Notes: generated by a model from the sequence alone, not told the origin. Counted from the first letter of the stretch, positions 17,264-27,224 are shown. The stretch: DNA of 64,000 bases from Mesorhizobium sp. PAMC28654 (GCF_020616515.1 NZ_CP085135.1:6637427-6701426); one strand, 5' to 3'. Made by a program: numbers and translations.

Positions 17264-18193
17264 ATGTACCTGGCAGAGATTCTTTCGATCGGCGCGGCCT
17301 TGTGCATAGCGACCAGTGGAATGTTCGCGGGTGAGTTGATCGGCCGCGTCGACGCCTTGACCTTGACCCGCTGGCAAACGTTTGCAGTGACCCTGGCGAC
17401 AGCTCTTGGCGCCACGGCATTTGGTGGCTGGGCCGGGCTTTTGCCGTGGCAGGTGGCCTATCTTGCCGCTTCAGGCGTGTTCGGCATTTTCATCGCGTCC
17501 ACAGCCTATATCTCCTCCATATTCACGCTCGGCCCGCGCCTGGCACTGCTGGTGTTCTCGCTGACGTCGCCATTCGCACTTGTCATGGGCTATGTGTTCC
17601 TGGGCGAAACAATCGGTTCCACCAAACTGGCCGGTGTGGCTCTGGTCATCGGCGGCATCGTGCTTGCAATCCTCTTCGGGCGTCCCGCCAAGGCGCAGCC
17701 GGAAGGCATCTTTCCGACCCCGCCCATTGAAAAGGCGGTGCTGCCGGTCAAGCAGATGACGATGCCGGTTGGTCTTGGCTTTGGCCTGATAGCGGCGCTC
17801 GGGCAGGCTGCCGGCGCATTGGTGGCGCGCCCGGTCATGGCGTCGGGCGTCAATCCGTTCGCGGCGATGGCGATCCGGACCGGCGTGTCGACTGTCCTGT
17901 TCCTGCTGCTGGTATTTGTCCCGCTGCCTGGAAACGGCAAGCGCCCAAAACCCTCGGCGCGGACGCTTACGATCGGCATCTCCGGCGCCCTGATCGGAAC
18001 GGGCATGGGCATGTCGCTGCTGATGGCGGCGTTGGCGAGCGGGCAGGTCGGCATCGTCTCGACATTGTCTTCGCTGTCACCGGTGCTGGTGTTGCCGATG
18101 GTGTGGCTGCGCACGGGCTACAAACCGTCCGCGCCTGCCTGGGCCGGGGCGCTGCTCGCCTTCGCCGGCACGTCGCTCATTGCCATCGGCTGA
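17264..18193 (+). CDS. EamA/DMT-family transporter
   Basis: A 309-residue inner-membrane protein with about ten hydrophobic helices arranged as two EamA repeats. The first repeat ends with FALVMGYVFLGETIGSTKLA, the second with LSPVLVLPMVWLRTGYKPS, both ending in the usual conserved acidic or basic turn. Members export metabolites or amino acids. It begins 77 bases after the nitrile hydratase operon, so co-transcription is possible but not shown. The substrate is unknown. Confidence 0.88.
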   Translation: MYLAEILSIGAALCIATSGMFAGELIGRVDALTLTRWQTFAVTLATALGATAFGGWAGLLPWQVAYLAASGVFGIFIASTAYISSIFTLGPRLALLVFSLTSPFALVMGYVFLGETIGSTKLAGVALVIGGIVLAILFGRPAKAQPEGIFPTPPIEKAVLPVKQMTMPVGLGFGLIAALGQAAGALVARPVMASGVNPFAAMAIRTGVSTVLFLLLVFVPLPGNGKRPKPSARTLTIGISGALIGTGMGMSLLMAALASGQVGIVSTLSSLSPVLVLPMVWLRTGYKPSAPAWAGALLAFAGTSLIAIG

Positions 18194-18488
18194 CAGCAGA
18201 GATCAAGCGAAACGCTTGCCTTCCCGACGCGAATCCGCTCGCACGATCGGATGGATTTTTCACCGCAGCGTCTCCGTTTGAAAGTTGGACGTGGGCTCTT
18301 TCGAAAGTGCCTGGGACGCCGGCAGGCGAAGCCTGCAACATCTTGTTATACGCGCCGCTGAGTTTGTTCACTTTACGTTCTATTTTTATCCTGATAGCTT
18401 GGGTCGTCGTTGGCGTCAGTTGCCGCCGATCGCATCGATGGCGGCACTCGACCTTGTCTTTCCCTTGCGAATCCGGTCTCTCGCGCTG

Positions 18489-19616
18489 ATGGAATTTTCA
18501 CCGCAACAGGATGAGGCGCTAAAGGCGGTCGCCCAGTGGCTCAAGACCGGGAGGCCGCAGGTTTTCCGGCTGTTCGGCTATGCCGGCACCGGCAAGACGA
18601 CGCTGGCGCGTTATTTCGCCGAGCATGTCGACGGCCAGGTGCAGTTCGCCGCCTTCACCGGCAAGGCGGCACAGGTGCTGCGCTCCAAGGGCGCGACCAA
18701 CGCCCGCACCATCCATTCGCTGATCTATAGGCCCAAGGGCGAGGAATCAGTGTCCGACGAGGTGACCGGCAAGACGTCGATGTCACCGACCTTTTCGCTC
18801 AACCGGCAGAGCCCGATCTCAAAGGCCAAGCTTGTCATCATCGATGAGTGCTCGATGGTCGACGAGCAGCTGGGCCGCGACCTCCAGAGCTTCGGCACGC
18901 CGATCCTCGTCCTCGGCGACCCCGGTCAGCTGCCGCCGATCTCGGGCGGCGGCTACTTCACCGACCATGAGCCGGACTTCCTGCTCACTGAAATCCACCG
19001 GCAGGCGCGCGACAATCCGATCCTGCGTCTGGCGCTCGATGTGCGCGAGGGCCGCGAATTCATGCGCGGCGACTATGGCGCGGCGCAGGTGATCGGCAAG
19101 GAAGACGTCACCCAGGAGCTGGTGCTGAAGGCGGACCAGGTTCTGGTCGGCACCAACCGCACCCGGCGTCGCTACAATCAGCGCCTGCGCGAGCTCAAAG
19201 GGTTCAATGCCGACTACCCGCAGGCGGGTGACAAGCTGGTCTGCCTGCGCAACGACCCCGCCAAGGGCCTGCTCAACGGCTCGCTGTGGAAGGTGATGAC
19301 CTCGTCACGCGAAACGGTGAAGCCCGGCATCAACCTGCTGGTGTCGCCGGAAGAGGACGATCCGGATCGCGGCGTGGCCAAGATCAAGCTGCTCAAGGCC
19401 GCGTTCGAGGATCCGGACGCCGACATCCCCTGGCAGCAGAAGAAGCGTTTCGACGATTTCGACTATGGCTACGCGCTGACCGTGCACAAGGCGCAGGGCT
19501 CGCAGTGGAACGAGATCGTGCTGTTCGATGAAAGCTGGGCGTTCAAGGAAACACGCCAGCGCTGGCTGTACACCGCCATCACCCGGGCGGCCGAGCGGCT
19601 GACGATCGTGAGATAG
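18489..19616 (+). CDS. RecD/Dda-like ATP-dependent DNA helicase
   Basis: A 375-residue superfamily 1B helicase. Motif I is FGYAGTGKTTLAR (residues about 28-40), motif Ia AAFTGKAAQVLRSKG, motif II IIDECSMVD, motif III LVLGDPGQLPPI, and the C-terminal motifs V-VI YGYALTVHKAQGSQWNEI and RWLYTAITRAAERL. It unwinds DNA 5' to 3' and is shorter than RecD2, closer in size to phage Dda. ATG at 18489 is used because upstream codons in frame lack family similarity. It is a stand-alone gene, possibly serving replication restart or repair. Confidence 0.9.
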   Translation: MEFSPQQDEALKAVAQWLKTGRPQVFRLFGYAGTGKTTLARYFAEHVDGQVQFAAFTGKAAQVLRSKGATNARTIHSLIYRPKGEESVSDEVTGKTSMSPTFSLNRQSPISKAKLVIIDECSMVDEQLGRDLQSFGTPILVLGDPGQLPPISGGGYFTDHEPDFLLTEIHRQARDNPILRLALDVREGREFMRGDYGAAQVIGKEDVTQELVLKADQVLVGTNRTRRRYNQRLRELKGFNADYPQAGDKLVCLRNDPAKGLLNGSLWKVMTSSRETVKPGINLLVSPEEDDPDRGVAKIKLLKAAFEDPDADIPWQQKKRFDDFDYGYALTVHKAQGSQWNEIVLFDESWAFKETRQRWLYTAITRAAERLTIVR

Positions 19617-19753
19617 CCGGCATTCGCCACAACGCCGCGAAGATATGTTCTGTTCGCCCGACGCTGTTTTTCTGCCATGCTGGGACGCGCAGTATGCGGC
19701 GCTTCGCTAGGGTCATGATTTCCGCACGTTCAGGTCCTCAATGAGGTTGCTTT

Positions 19754-21280
19754 ATGTCAGGGAATGCCGCCGCCAGGCGAGAAGCGCGTGTGCGCAGGAT
19801 GATGCGCACGTTCCTCAACGTCGGTTTCCGCATTCTGCTTACCGTCAACGCAACGATGGTCGTCATGCCCCGCTCAGTAGCCGAAGAAAGCACATCACCA
19901 TCCGCCGGTGACGTGGAGGCACGTATCCAGCGCGTCGAGGCGGGTTTGCAGCCTGCCGTCGCCATCGCTGGCGAGCCTGCGATGAAGCTTGCCGACCGGA
20001 TGAACGATCTGCATGTTCCCGGTGTCAGCATTGCGTTGATCCATGATGGCGCGATCCAATGGGCTCGCGGCTTCGGCGTCGCCGCTGTCGGAGGCCCGCC
20101 GGTGACACCGGACACACTGTTTCAGGCCGGCTCGATCAGCAAGCCGGTCTCGGCGGTGGCGGCTCTTGCGCTTGTTCAAGCCGGAAAGCTCGATCTTGAT
20201 ACCGACGTCAATCTCTTCCTGAAGAGCTGGAAGGTCCCGGCGAATTCATACACCGCCAAATCCAACGTCACTCTTCGAGAACTGTTGAACCATTCCGCCG
20301 GGACGACCGTTCACGGCTTTGCTGGGTATCAGGCAGGGGCGGTGGTCCCGTCGCTGGCCGAGGTGCTCAATGGAGCGCCGCCTGCAAACAACGATCCTAT
20401 CGTGGTCGATCATCGACCTGGCGCACGGTTCCGGTATTCCGGGGGCGGCTACACGATCATGCAGCAGATGCTGCTGGATGTGACGGGCAGGGATTTTCCA
20501 AGCCTGCTCGATGACACCGTGCTTCGTCCTTTCGGGATGACGCACAGCAGTTTCCTGCAGCCGCTGCCCGTGGGGGAGACCAGCGCTGCTACGCCATATC
20601 TTGCGGATGGCGCGCCCGTGCCTGGCGGCCCACACATATACCCCGAACTCGCTGCCGCTGGATTGTGGACCACGCCCACCGATCTGGCGCATTTTGCCCT
20701 GGCTTTGCTGGATGCCTGGAGGGGGCGGGCAAACCCGGTTCTATCGCAGTCGATGGCAAGCCAGATGCTTACACCCGGCCTGGGAGACTATGGACTGGGC
20801 CCGGTTGTCAGCGGGTCGCCGCCGAACCGCCGCTTTTCGCATGGCGGCGTGGACGAAGGATTTGTGAGTTTCATGGTCGCCTACGAAACGGGTGACGGCG
20901 CGGTCGTGATGACAAACGGGGAACGGGGCGGCGATCTGGCGGGCGAAATAATGCGCAGCATCGCCGCGGAATATCACTGGCCAAATGGCCAAGCCGTTCT
21001 GCGCAAACGAACGACGGTCGACCCAAAGCTCCTGGATCGATTTGTCGGAAATTACCAGCTCTCACCGAGATTCTTCATCCAGATTTCAAGAGAGGGAGAC
21101 CATCTGTTTTCGCAGGCGACGGGTCAGGGCAAGTATGAAATCTTCCCTGAGAGCGATCGGGATTTTTTCCTCACAGAGGTCGATGTGGTTATCACGTTCG
21201 AGACGGATGGTCAGGCGGACGCGACGCGGCTTATCCTCCATCAAGATGGCACGGATCACCCGGCAAGACGCGTGCGATGA
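19754..21280 (+). CDS. Beta-lactamase-related serine hydrolase (class C/DD-peptidase fold)
   Basis: A 508-residue probable secreted or anchored hydrolase. A hydrophobic segment near residues 20-36 (FLNVGFRILLTVNATMVVM) may act as signal anchor. The catalytic S-x-x-K is in FQAGSISKPVSAVAAL near residue 126, the Y-x-G/N element in FRYSGGGYTIMQQM, and the third element is likely FSHGGVDEGF. The C-terminal 100 residues resemble the lipocalin-like domain attached to many such proteins. Known relatives include esterases and D-amino peptidases; true beta-lactamase activity is unlikely to be its main role. Confidence 0.85.
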   Translation: MSGNAAARREARVRRMMRTFLNVGFRILLTVNATMVVMPRSVAEESTSPSAGDVEARIQRVEAGLQPAVAIAGEPAMKLADRMNDLHVPGVSIALIHDGAIQWARGFGVAAVGGPPVTPDTLFQAGSISKPVSAVAALALVQAGKLDLDTDVNLFLKSWKVPANSYTAKSNVTLRELLNHSAGTTVHGFAGYQAGAVVPSLAEVLNGAPPANNDPIVVDHRPGARFRYSGGGYTIMQQMLLDVTGRDFPSLLDDTVLRPFGMTHSSFLQPLPVGETSAATPYLADGAPVPGGPHIYPELAAAGLWTTPTDLAHFALALLDAWRGRANPVLSQSMASQMLTPGLGDYGLGPVVSGSPPNRRFSHGGVDEGFVSFMVAYETGDGAVVMTNGERGGDLAGEIMRSIAAEYHWPNGQAVLRKRTTVDPKLLDRFVGNYQLSPRFFIQISREGDHLFSQATGQGKYEIFPESDRDFFLTEVDVVITFETDGQADATRLILHQDGTDHPARRVR

Positions 21281-21337
21281 TCGAAACCGGATTTCGAGTC
21301 AAGGCGAACACAGACGTTGCGGGCGGATCCACGACCG

Positions 21338-21742
21338 CTATGGCTCGCCGATCGGGCCGGCGCCCACCCATTGCCAGGCCGACGCCTCGTCCTCGACCTT
21401 GAAATGCCTGAGCTCTATCGGCAATGGCGCGGTAAACCAGCCTTGCACGTCCGGTATCCAGTTGGGTTCGCCGATCGACGCGCATCGGCCAATGTGCTGT
21501 TTTGCGTTGGCTTCGCCCTGCTTCAGCGTTTCTGCGGATATGTCGGTCCAGTCGACGCCGTCATGGTCGATCAAGCGTACGAGGACGTCGATCCTTGGGT
21601 GGAGCGCATAGGCCGCCTCCAGCAGGCCGAACAGGTTTTCCGCGTCGGCGGCCGAGACATGGCCGACGATATCAATGGCGAAAAGGTCTTCCCGGTCGGT
21701 TTCGATACGGCGGATCGCCGGTACGGATTCCAGGAAATTCAA
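21338..21742 (-). CDS. SpoIIAA/STAS-like protein
   Basis: A 134-residue cytoplasmic protein. The pattern LFAIDIVGHVSAADAENLFG, then LHPRIDVLVRLIDHDGVDWT and a final FKVEDEASAWQWVGAG fits the SpoIIAA-like family (DUF3478 type), a STAS-fold relative that often binds lipids or nucleotides. It is transcribed divergently from pdxJ. The function in rhizobia is not known. Confidence 0.78.
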   Translation of the reverse strand: MNFLESVPAIRRIETDREDLFAIDIVGHVSAADAENLFGLLEAAYALHPRIDVLVRLIDHDGVDWTDISAETLKQGEANAKQHIGRCASIGEPNWIPDVQGWFTAPLPIELRHFKVEDEASAWQWVGAGPIGEP

Positions 21743-21857
21743 GGCGCGCCTCCTTTTGCTGAACGCTGTTGCTCCTTCTGGAACATCGGAAACCCACTAT
21801 CTGTTCCCGTCAAAGGCGATATAGATGCGCCCCGACCATGCAGCCGGACGTCAAATC

Positions 21858-22598
21858 ATGCCCGCAAAGCTCTCCGTCAATCTCAACGCCATAGCCATGC
21901 TGCGCAACAGGCGCGACCTGCCATGGCCAAGCGTGACGGGGATCGGGCGCATCGCGCTCGCGGCGGGCGCACACGGCCTGACGGTGCATCCACGCCCCGA
22001 CGAGCGGCACACGCGGAACTCCGACCTGCCCGAGATCCGGGCATTGATCGACGATGAGTTCCCGAAGGCGGAATTCAACATCGAGGGATATCCGACCGAG
22101 GAATTTCTCGCGCTTGTGGAAAAGCACCAGCCGGAACAGGTGACGCTGGTGCCCGACGATCCGGCCCAGGCGACCTCGGACCATGGTTGGGACTTTGCCG
22201 GGCAGGCGGCTTTCCTGATGCCGATCGTCAAGCGCCTGAAGAAGGGGGGCTTCCGCGTTTCGCTGTTTTCGGATCCCGATCCCGAGGGTGTTTCCGCCGC
22301 GCGCGACACCGGAGCCGACAGGATCGAACTCTATACCGGCCCCTATGGCGGCTATCATTCCGATTCCGCCAAGGCGTCGAAGGAGCTGGAAAGACTGGGA
22401 AAAACCGCCGATGCTGCCTTTGTCGCCGGGCTGCAGGTCAATGCCGGGCACGATCTGGTGGTCAACAACCTGCCGGCGCTGGTAAAGCGAATTCCGGCAC
22501 TGGCCGAAGTGTCCATCGGTCATGGGTTGACAGCCGATGCGTTGGAGTATGGCATGGCTGGCACTGTGGGGCGCTTTCTGAAGGCCTGCGGGTGGTAG
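21858..22598 (+). CDS. pdxJ: Pyridoxine 5'-phosphate synthase
   Basis: A 246-residue TIM-barrel enzyme that makes pyridoxine 5'-phosphate from 1-deoxyxylulose 5-phosphate and 3-amino-1-hydroxyacetone phosphate, the last ring-forming step of the DXP-dependent vitamin B6 route. Signatures include [32 protein letters not shown], the substrate loop [17 protein letters not shown], and [10 protein letters not shown] followed by [18 protein letters not shown] 21858 is preferred to 21825 because the family begins directly with KLSVNLN. Confidence 0.96.
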   Translation: MPAKLSVNLNAIAMLRNRRDLPWPSVTGIGRIALAAGAHGLTVHPRPDERHTRNSDLPEIRALIDDEFPKAEFNIEGYPTEEFLALVEKHQPEQVTLVPDDPAQATSDHGWDFAGQAAFLMPIVKRLKKGGFRVSLFSDPDPEGVSAARDTGADRIELYTGPYGGYHSDSAKASKELERLGKTADAAFVAGLQVNAGHDLVVNNLPALVKRIPALAEVSIGHGLTADALEYGMAGTVGRFLKACGW

Positions 22599-22701
22599 AT
22601 TCGGGAGCGTCGCGGCGCTGGCATGGCAGCCATCACGCTGGGGCACTTGATATTGCATCGCAGCAAGCGTAGAGCACCGCGCGCTTATCGGAGTGTCGTA
22701 C

Positions 22702-24621
22702 ATGGCCCTTGCCAATACTGGTAGTGAGGCAGAACCCGTCGAACAATCTAGCCATACTGAGGTCGAACAGCACAGCACCAAGGTTCTGATGCTGGGCGCG
22801 CTCGGTGTTGTCTATGGCGATATCGGCACCAGCCCAATCTACGCGTTCCGCGAGGCGCTGGTGGCGTCGTCCCATGGCAACGTCGCGCAACGCGGCGATA
22901 TCCTCGGCGTGCTGTCGCTGATCATCTGGTCGCTGACGATCATCGTCACCATCAAATACATCATGTTCGTGCTGCGCGCCGACAACCGCGGCGAGGGCGG
23001 CGTGCTGTCGCTGATGGCATTGGCACGTGGCAGTTTCCCGAAGCGCTCGGCGGTGATCCTGGGCATAGGCATCGTCGGCGCCTCGTTGTTCTTCGGCGAC
23101 GCGGTCATCACGCCGGCCATTTCGGTGCTGTCGGCGGTCGAGGGCATGAATGTCGTCACGCCCGCCTTCCAGCCTTATGTGGTGCCGCTGACCTTGGTCA
23201 TCCTCGCCATGGTGTTCGCGGTGCAGCGCTTTGGCACGGGTGGCGTTGGATTGGTCTTCGGCCCGGTGACGGCGGTATGGTTCCTGGCGATCGGCCTCTC
23301 CGGCCTCAACCACATCATCGCGGATCCAGAAATCCTGTGGGCGATCAGCCCGCACTACATCGTCGCGTTCCTGATCCATTCACCCGACGTCGCTTTCGTG
23401 ACGATCGGCGCCATCTTCCTCGCCGTCACCGGTGCGGAGGCGCTCTATGCCGATCTCGGCCATTTCGGACGCAGGCCGATCGTGCTCGCCTGGCTTTCGA
23501 TCGTGTTTCCCTGCTTGCTTTTGAATTATGCCGGGCAGGGCGCTTTCGTGCTGGCGCAAAACGGCGTGGTCGGTCATCCGTTCTTCGAGATGAACGAGGG
23601 CTGGACGCTGATCCCGATGGTGGTGCTGGCAACAGCCGCGACGGTGATCGCCAGCCAGGCGGTGATTTCCGGGGCTTTCTCGCTGACCAGGCAGGCGGTG
23701 CAGCTCAACATGCTACCACGCCTGGAAATCCTGCATACTTCTGAAAGGCAGTCCGGCCAGATCTACATGCCGCGCGTCAACCTGCTGCTGGCGCTGGCGG
23801 TGATGCTCCTGGTCGTCGGCTTCGGCGAATCCAGCAAGCTGGCCTCGGCCTACGGCATTTCGGTGACCGGCAACATGCTGGTGACGACGGTGCTGCTCTA
23901 TGTGATCATGACCCGCATCTGGAAATGGAAGCTGTGGAAGGCGATCGCGCTGACCGCACTGTTCGCCTTGATCGATATCGGCTTCTTTGCGTCCAATATC
24001 GTCAAGGTGTTCGAAGGTGGCTGGGCTTCGCTGGCGGTGGCCTTCACGATCGTGCTGGCCATGTGGACCTGGGTGCGCGGCAGCCGCTATCTGTTCGAAA
24101 AGACCCGCCGCAACGAGATCCCGCTCGACTTCCTCGCCGGCAATCTGCTGAAGAAGAAGCCTCAACTTGTGTCGGGCACGGCCGTGTTCCTGACCAGCGA
24201 TCCGTTGAGCGCGCCGACCGCGCTGATGCACAGCCTGAAGCACTACAAGGTGCTGCATGAGCAGAACGTGATCCTTTCCGTGGTGACCGCGCCGCAGCCG
24301 GTGGTGCCCGACAGCGACCGGGTTAAGATGGAGACGGTCAACGAGCTGTTCATGCGGGTGACGCTGACCTTCGGCTACATGGAACAGCCCAACATTCCGC
24401 GCGCGCTGGCCATCTGCCGCAAGCAGGGCTGGAAGTTCGACATCATGACGACATCCTTCTTCCTGTCGCGCCGGTCGCTCAAGGCGTCGCCCAATTCCGG
24501 CATGCCGGTGTGGCAGGACCGTTTGTTCATCGGTCTGGCACGGACGGCCGCGGATGCTACGGAATATTTCCAGATTCCGACCGGACGCGTGGTGGAAATC
24601 GGCACGCAGGTCGCCATTTGA
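22702..24621 (+). CDS. kup: Low-affinity potassium transporter Kup
   Basis: A 639-residue inner-membrane K+/H+ symporter of the Kup/HAK family. The family opening LGALGVVYGDIGTSPIYAFRE is at residues about 30-50, followed by about twelve hydrophobic helices (for example GASLFFGDAVITPAISVLSA) and a cytoplasmic C-terminal tail of about 170 residues. ATG 22702 is preceded by CGGAGTG about nine bases upstream and is preferred to GTG 22693. Rhizobia often carry several kup paralogues, so this may be kup1 or kup2. Confidence 0.95.
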   Translation: MALANTGSEAEPVEQSSHTEVEQHSTKVLMLGALGVVYGDIGTSPIYAFREALVASSHGNVAQRGDILGVLSLIIWSLTIIVTIKYIMFVLRADNRGEGGVLSLMALARGSFPKRSAVILGIGIVGASLFFGDAVITPAISVLSAVEGMNVVTPAFQPYVVPLTLVILAMVFAVQRFGTGGVGLVFGPVTAVWFLAIGLSGLNHIIADPEILWAISPHYIVAFLIHSPDVAFVTIGAIFLAVTGAEALYADLGHFGRRPIVLAWLSIVFPCLLLNYAGQGAFVLAQNGVVGHPFFEMNEGWTLIPMVVLATAATVIASQAVISGAFSLTRQAVQLNMLPRLEILHTSERQSGQIYMPRVNLLLALAVMLLVVGFGESSKLASAYGISVTGNMLVTTVLLYVIMTRIWKWKLWKAIALTALFALIDIGFFASNIVKVFEGGWASLAVAFTIVLAMWTWVRGSRYLFEKTRRNEIPLDFLAGNLLKKKPQLVSGTAVFLTSDPLSAPTALMHSLKHYKVLHEQNVILSVVTAPQPVVPDSDRVKMETVNELFMRVTLTFGYMEQPNIPRALAICRKQGWKFDIMTTSFFLSRRSLKASPNSGMPVWQDRLFIGLARTAADATEYFQIPTGRVVEIGTQVAI

Positions 24622-24655
24622 GGTGTTGAACGCATAGATCGTCGAGGAGGCGGGT

Positions 24656-25696
24656 ATGAGCGGCGAATTGGTTGTCGTTACCGGTGGCTCCGGCTTCCTC
24701 GGCGCTCATTGCATCCTGGCACTGCTGAAAGCAGGCTATCGCGTGCGCACGACGGTGCGCTCCGCCTCGCGCGAAACCGACGTTCTCGCCATGCTCAAGG
24801 TGGGCGGGGTCGAGCCGGGCGATGCGCTCTCCTTTGCCGTTGCCGATCTCATGGCGGACAAAGGCTGGCCGGAGGCGATGGCCGGCTGCGACTACGTCCT
24901 TCACGTCGCCTCGCCGTTTCCGCCCGGTGTGCCCAAGCATGAGGATGATCTGATCGTTCCCGCTCGCGAAGGCGCTCTGCGCGTGTTGCGGGCGGCTCGC
25001 GATGCAGGCGTCAGGCGTGTCGTGCTGACCTCGTCCTTCGCGGCGGTTGGCTATGGCAAGCCGCAGCCTGCAGGCGTCCCCTTCACCGAAGAGAACTGGA
25101 CCGATCCCACGGCGCGTGTCAGCGCCTATGTGAAATCGAAAACCCTGGCCGAGCGCGCGGCCTGGGATTTCATCGCCACCGAGGGCGGCGCCTTGGAACT
25201 GGCCACCGTCAATCCCGTCGGGATCTTCGGGCCGGTTCTTGGTGCGGATCATTCGACCTCGACCCTGTTTGTCCAGCGGTTGATGGACGGCGCGCTGCCC
25301 GGGCTGCCGCGCATGTCCTTCGGCGTCGTCGATGTGCGCGATGTGGCGGACCTGCATCTGCGCGCCATGACCAGGCCGGAGGCCCGTGGTCAACGCTTCC
25401 TGGCGGTCGCCGGTGATTTCATGACGCTGCAGGCGATCGCGCAAACCCTGAAGGCGCGGTTGGGCAAGGCGGCGGCAGGCGTCTCGACGAGAACGCTTCC
25501 CGACTGGCTGGTGCGGATCGTCGGATTGTTCAGCGCGGAAGCGGCTCAGGTGGCTCCTGAACTCGGCAAGGTCAAGAATGCCACGAGCAAGAAGGCTATC
25601 GGCATGCTCGGTTGGGCGCCCCGGTCGAGGGAGGATGCGCTTGTCGCGACTGGAGAGAGCCTGATCCGGCTCAAGCTGCTCAAGACATCGAAATAG
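24656..25696 (+). CDS. NAD(P)-dependent epimerase/dihydroflavonol-reductase-like oxidoreductase
   Basis: A 346-residue extended short-chain dehydrogenase. The Rossmann motif VTGGSGFLGAHCILALLKAG is at residues about 8-27, an arginine for NADP (TTVRSASRE) follows beta2, and the catalytic Y-x-x-x-K is in AYVKSKTLAERAAW. FILQ-free but otherwise normal. Closest by pattern are dihydroflavonol 4-reductase-like enzymes acting on aldehydes or ketones. RBS GAGGAGGCGGGT precedes the start, 34 bases after kup. The substrate is unknown. Confidence 0.86.
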   Translation: MSGELVVVTGGSGFLGAHCILALLKAGYRVRTTVRSASRETDVLAMLKVGGVEPGDALSFAVADLMADKGWPEAMAGCDYVLHVASPFPPGVPKHEDDLIVPAREGALRVLRAARDAGVRRVVLTSSFAAVGYGKPQPAGVPFTEENWTDPTARVSAYVKSKTLAERAAWDFIATEGGALELATVNPVGIFGPVLGADHSTSTLFVQRLMDGALPGLPRMSFGVVDVRDVADLHLRAMTRPEARGQRFLAVAGDFMTLQAIAQTLKARLGKAAAGVSTRTLPDWLVRIVGLFSAEAAQVAPELGKVKNATSKKAIGMLGWAPRSREDALVATGESLIRLKLLKTSK

Positions 25697-25737
25697 CGCG
25701 GCGGCAAGCCGGGATAGGGCCACCGCCGCGCGAATTT
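25696..25737. terminator. Terminator between convergent oxidoreductase genes
   Basis: GCGCGGCGG / CCGCCGCGC form a perfect 9-bp stem with an 18-base loop, followed by GAATTTT on the plus strand. It separates the epimerase gene from the convergent quinone reductase gene. Confidence 0.65.
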
Positions 25738-26628
25738 TCAGCCGGCCAGTTTGGCCTTGTTTGTCTCCAGAAACTGCTTCAGCGACACGGACTTGCGGCC
25801 GGACAGTTTCTCGACGGAATCGGTCACCATGCCGAGGCCGCCGACACGCGTGGCGGCGTCGAAGGACACGAGAAGCCGGGCGATCGGCTCGGGCAGGCCG
25901 GCTGCTTTCATCCCTTCGGTCAACGCGTCATCGGAGAGCTGTACGACCTGGATCGGCTTGCCGGTGACTTCCGTGACGAGCGCCGCGACTTCGGCCACGG
26001 TGTAGGCTTTCGGGCCGGTCAGCGTGTAGGTCGTGCTTTCCTTGGCGCCGGAAGCCAGCCCGGCGGCTATTGCCGCCGCCAGGTCATCGCGCGCACCGTA
26101 GGAAATGCGGCCATCGCCAGTGGACGTATACCAGTGTCCCGACGCCAGGGTCTGCGGCAGCGACATGAACAGGTTCTCGTCATACCAGCCGTTGCGGAAG
26201 ATCGTATAGGGAATGCCGCTCGCCTTGATTGCCTGTTCCGTGTCGTAATGATCAGGCGCGAAAAGCACCGGCGAACCCGGCTCGGTATTGGGCATCGAGG
26301 TGTAGTGCAGGTGGGCGACGCCGGCCAGTTTGGCCGCAGCGACAGCGGCGAGCTGTTGTTCGCGCCGCTTTCCGTGGATCGCAAGTTCATTGGTGGAGAT
26401 GACGAGCACCCGGTCGGCGCCTTTGAAGGCTTTTGCAAGCGATGCCCGATCGTCGAAGTTGGCTTCCCTGACATCGACGCCGCGCGCGGCCAGATCGGCG
26501 AGGCTTTCGGGTGTGCGGGTCGTGGCGATAATCCGCGCCGCCGGAACCTTGAAGGTGTCCAGCAGGTGATTGATGACGCTGCGGCCGAGTTGGCCGGAGG
26601 CGCCGGTGACGAGAAGGGTATCGGTCAT
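25738..26628 (-). CDS. NmrA/QorB-like NAD(P)H:quinone oxidoreductase
   Basis: A 296-residue atypical short-chain dehydrogenase. LLVTGASGQLGRSVINHLL is the NADPH site at residues about 5-23, then ATTRTPESLADLAARGVDVR and RNGWYDENL typical of the QorB/YtfG branch. It lies divergent from an HxlR gene with a palindrome between them, the same layout as qorB-ytfH in Escherichia coli. The inferred role is reduction of quinones or reactive electrophiles under regulator control. ATG at 26628 has AGGATCCTCC-like purines upstream on its strand. Confidence 0.85.
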   Translation of the reverse strand: MTDTLLVTGASGQLGRSVINHLLDTFKVPAARIIATTRTPESLADLAARGVDVREANFDDRASLAKAFKGADRVLVISTNELAIHGKRREQQLAAVAAAKLAGVAHLHYTSMPNTEPGSPVLFAPDHYDTEQAIKASGIPYTIFRNGWYDENLFMSLPQTLASGHWYTSTGDGRISYGARDDLAAAIAAGLASGAKESTTYTLTGPKAYTVAEVAALVTEVTGKPIQVVQLSDDALTEGMKAAGLPEPIARLLVSFDAATRVGGLGMVTDSVEKLSGRKSVSLKQFLETNKAKLAG

Positions 26629-26669
26629 GGAGGATCCTGACGTTGCGCCGGAATGGCGAGGCCTATATA

Positions 26670-26686
26670 GGTCTCGAAAAGAGACC
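26670..26686. promoter_or_regulatory. Palindromic operator between qorB-like and HxlR genes
   Basis: GGTCTC-GAAAA-GAGACC is a perfect interrupted palindrome 42 bases before the qorB-like start and 78 bases before the HxlR start. HxlR-family regulators bind this kind of spaced dyad. Confidence 0.6.
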
Positions 26687-26763
26687 AGCACTAAAATAGG
26701 AATTGATCGACCTCCGTAAAGAAGGCAGTTTTTCGGGAGGTAGGCACACGCAGGGAACCAGCG

Positions 26764-27174
26764 ATGGACAGCAAGGTTGTCGATCTGAAAATGAAACTCG
26801 AGATCTATCGCGCGGAAAGCGGCGGCGGAAATCTTGCCAATTGCCCGGTCCGCGATGTCATCCAGGGCATCAGCGGCAAATGGAACACGCTTTTGATGTC
26901 GGCTCTGGCCGAGAAGACGTATCGTTTCGGCGAGTTGCGGCGGCTGGTGCCTGACATCTCGCAGCGCATGCTCACCCAGACGCTGCACGATCTGCAGCGC
27001 GACGGCTATGTGCATCGCGAAGTGTTCCCGACGAAGCCGCCGAGCGTCGAATACAGCCTTACCGATCTTGGCCGATCGATGTTTGGTCCCCTGCATCAAC
27101 TGCTGCTTTGGGCCGAGCTCAATCACGGTGCGGTCCGCGGTGCACGTGCTGCTTTCGACGCAGCCGAAGCCTGA
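26764..27174 (+). CDS. HxlR-family transcriptional regulator (YtfH/QorR-like)
   Basis: A 136-residue winged-helix regulator. The hallmark N-terminal cysteine segment is NCPVRDVIQGISGKWNTLLM (residues about 27-46), followed by FGELRRLVPDISQRMLTQTL and the wing DGYVHREVFPTKPPSVEYSL. In related QorR-type proteins this cysteine senses electrophiles or oxidants through disulfide formation. It probably represses itself and the divergent quinone reductase through the palindrome at 26670-26686. Confidence 0.9.
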   Translation: MDSKVVDLKMKLEIYRAESGGGNLANCPVRDVIQGISGKWNTLLMSALAEKTYRFGELRRLVPDISQRMLTQTLHDLQRDGYVHREVFPTKPPSVEYSLTDLGRSMFGPLHQLLLWAELNHGAVRGARAAFDAAEA

Positions 27175-27224
27175 ACCAGCCGGCGATGCCGGCGGCGGCT
27201 TGATTTGGCTGTAACGTTGAAGGA

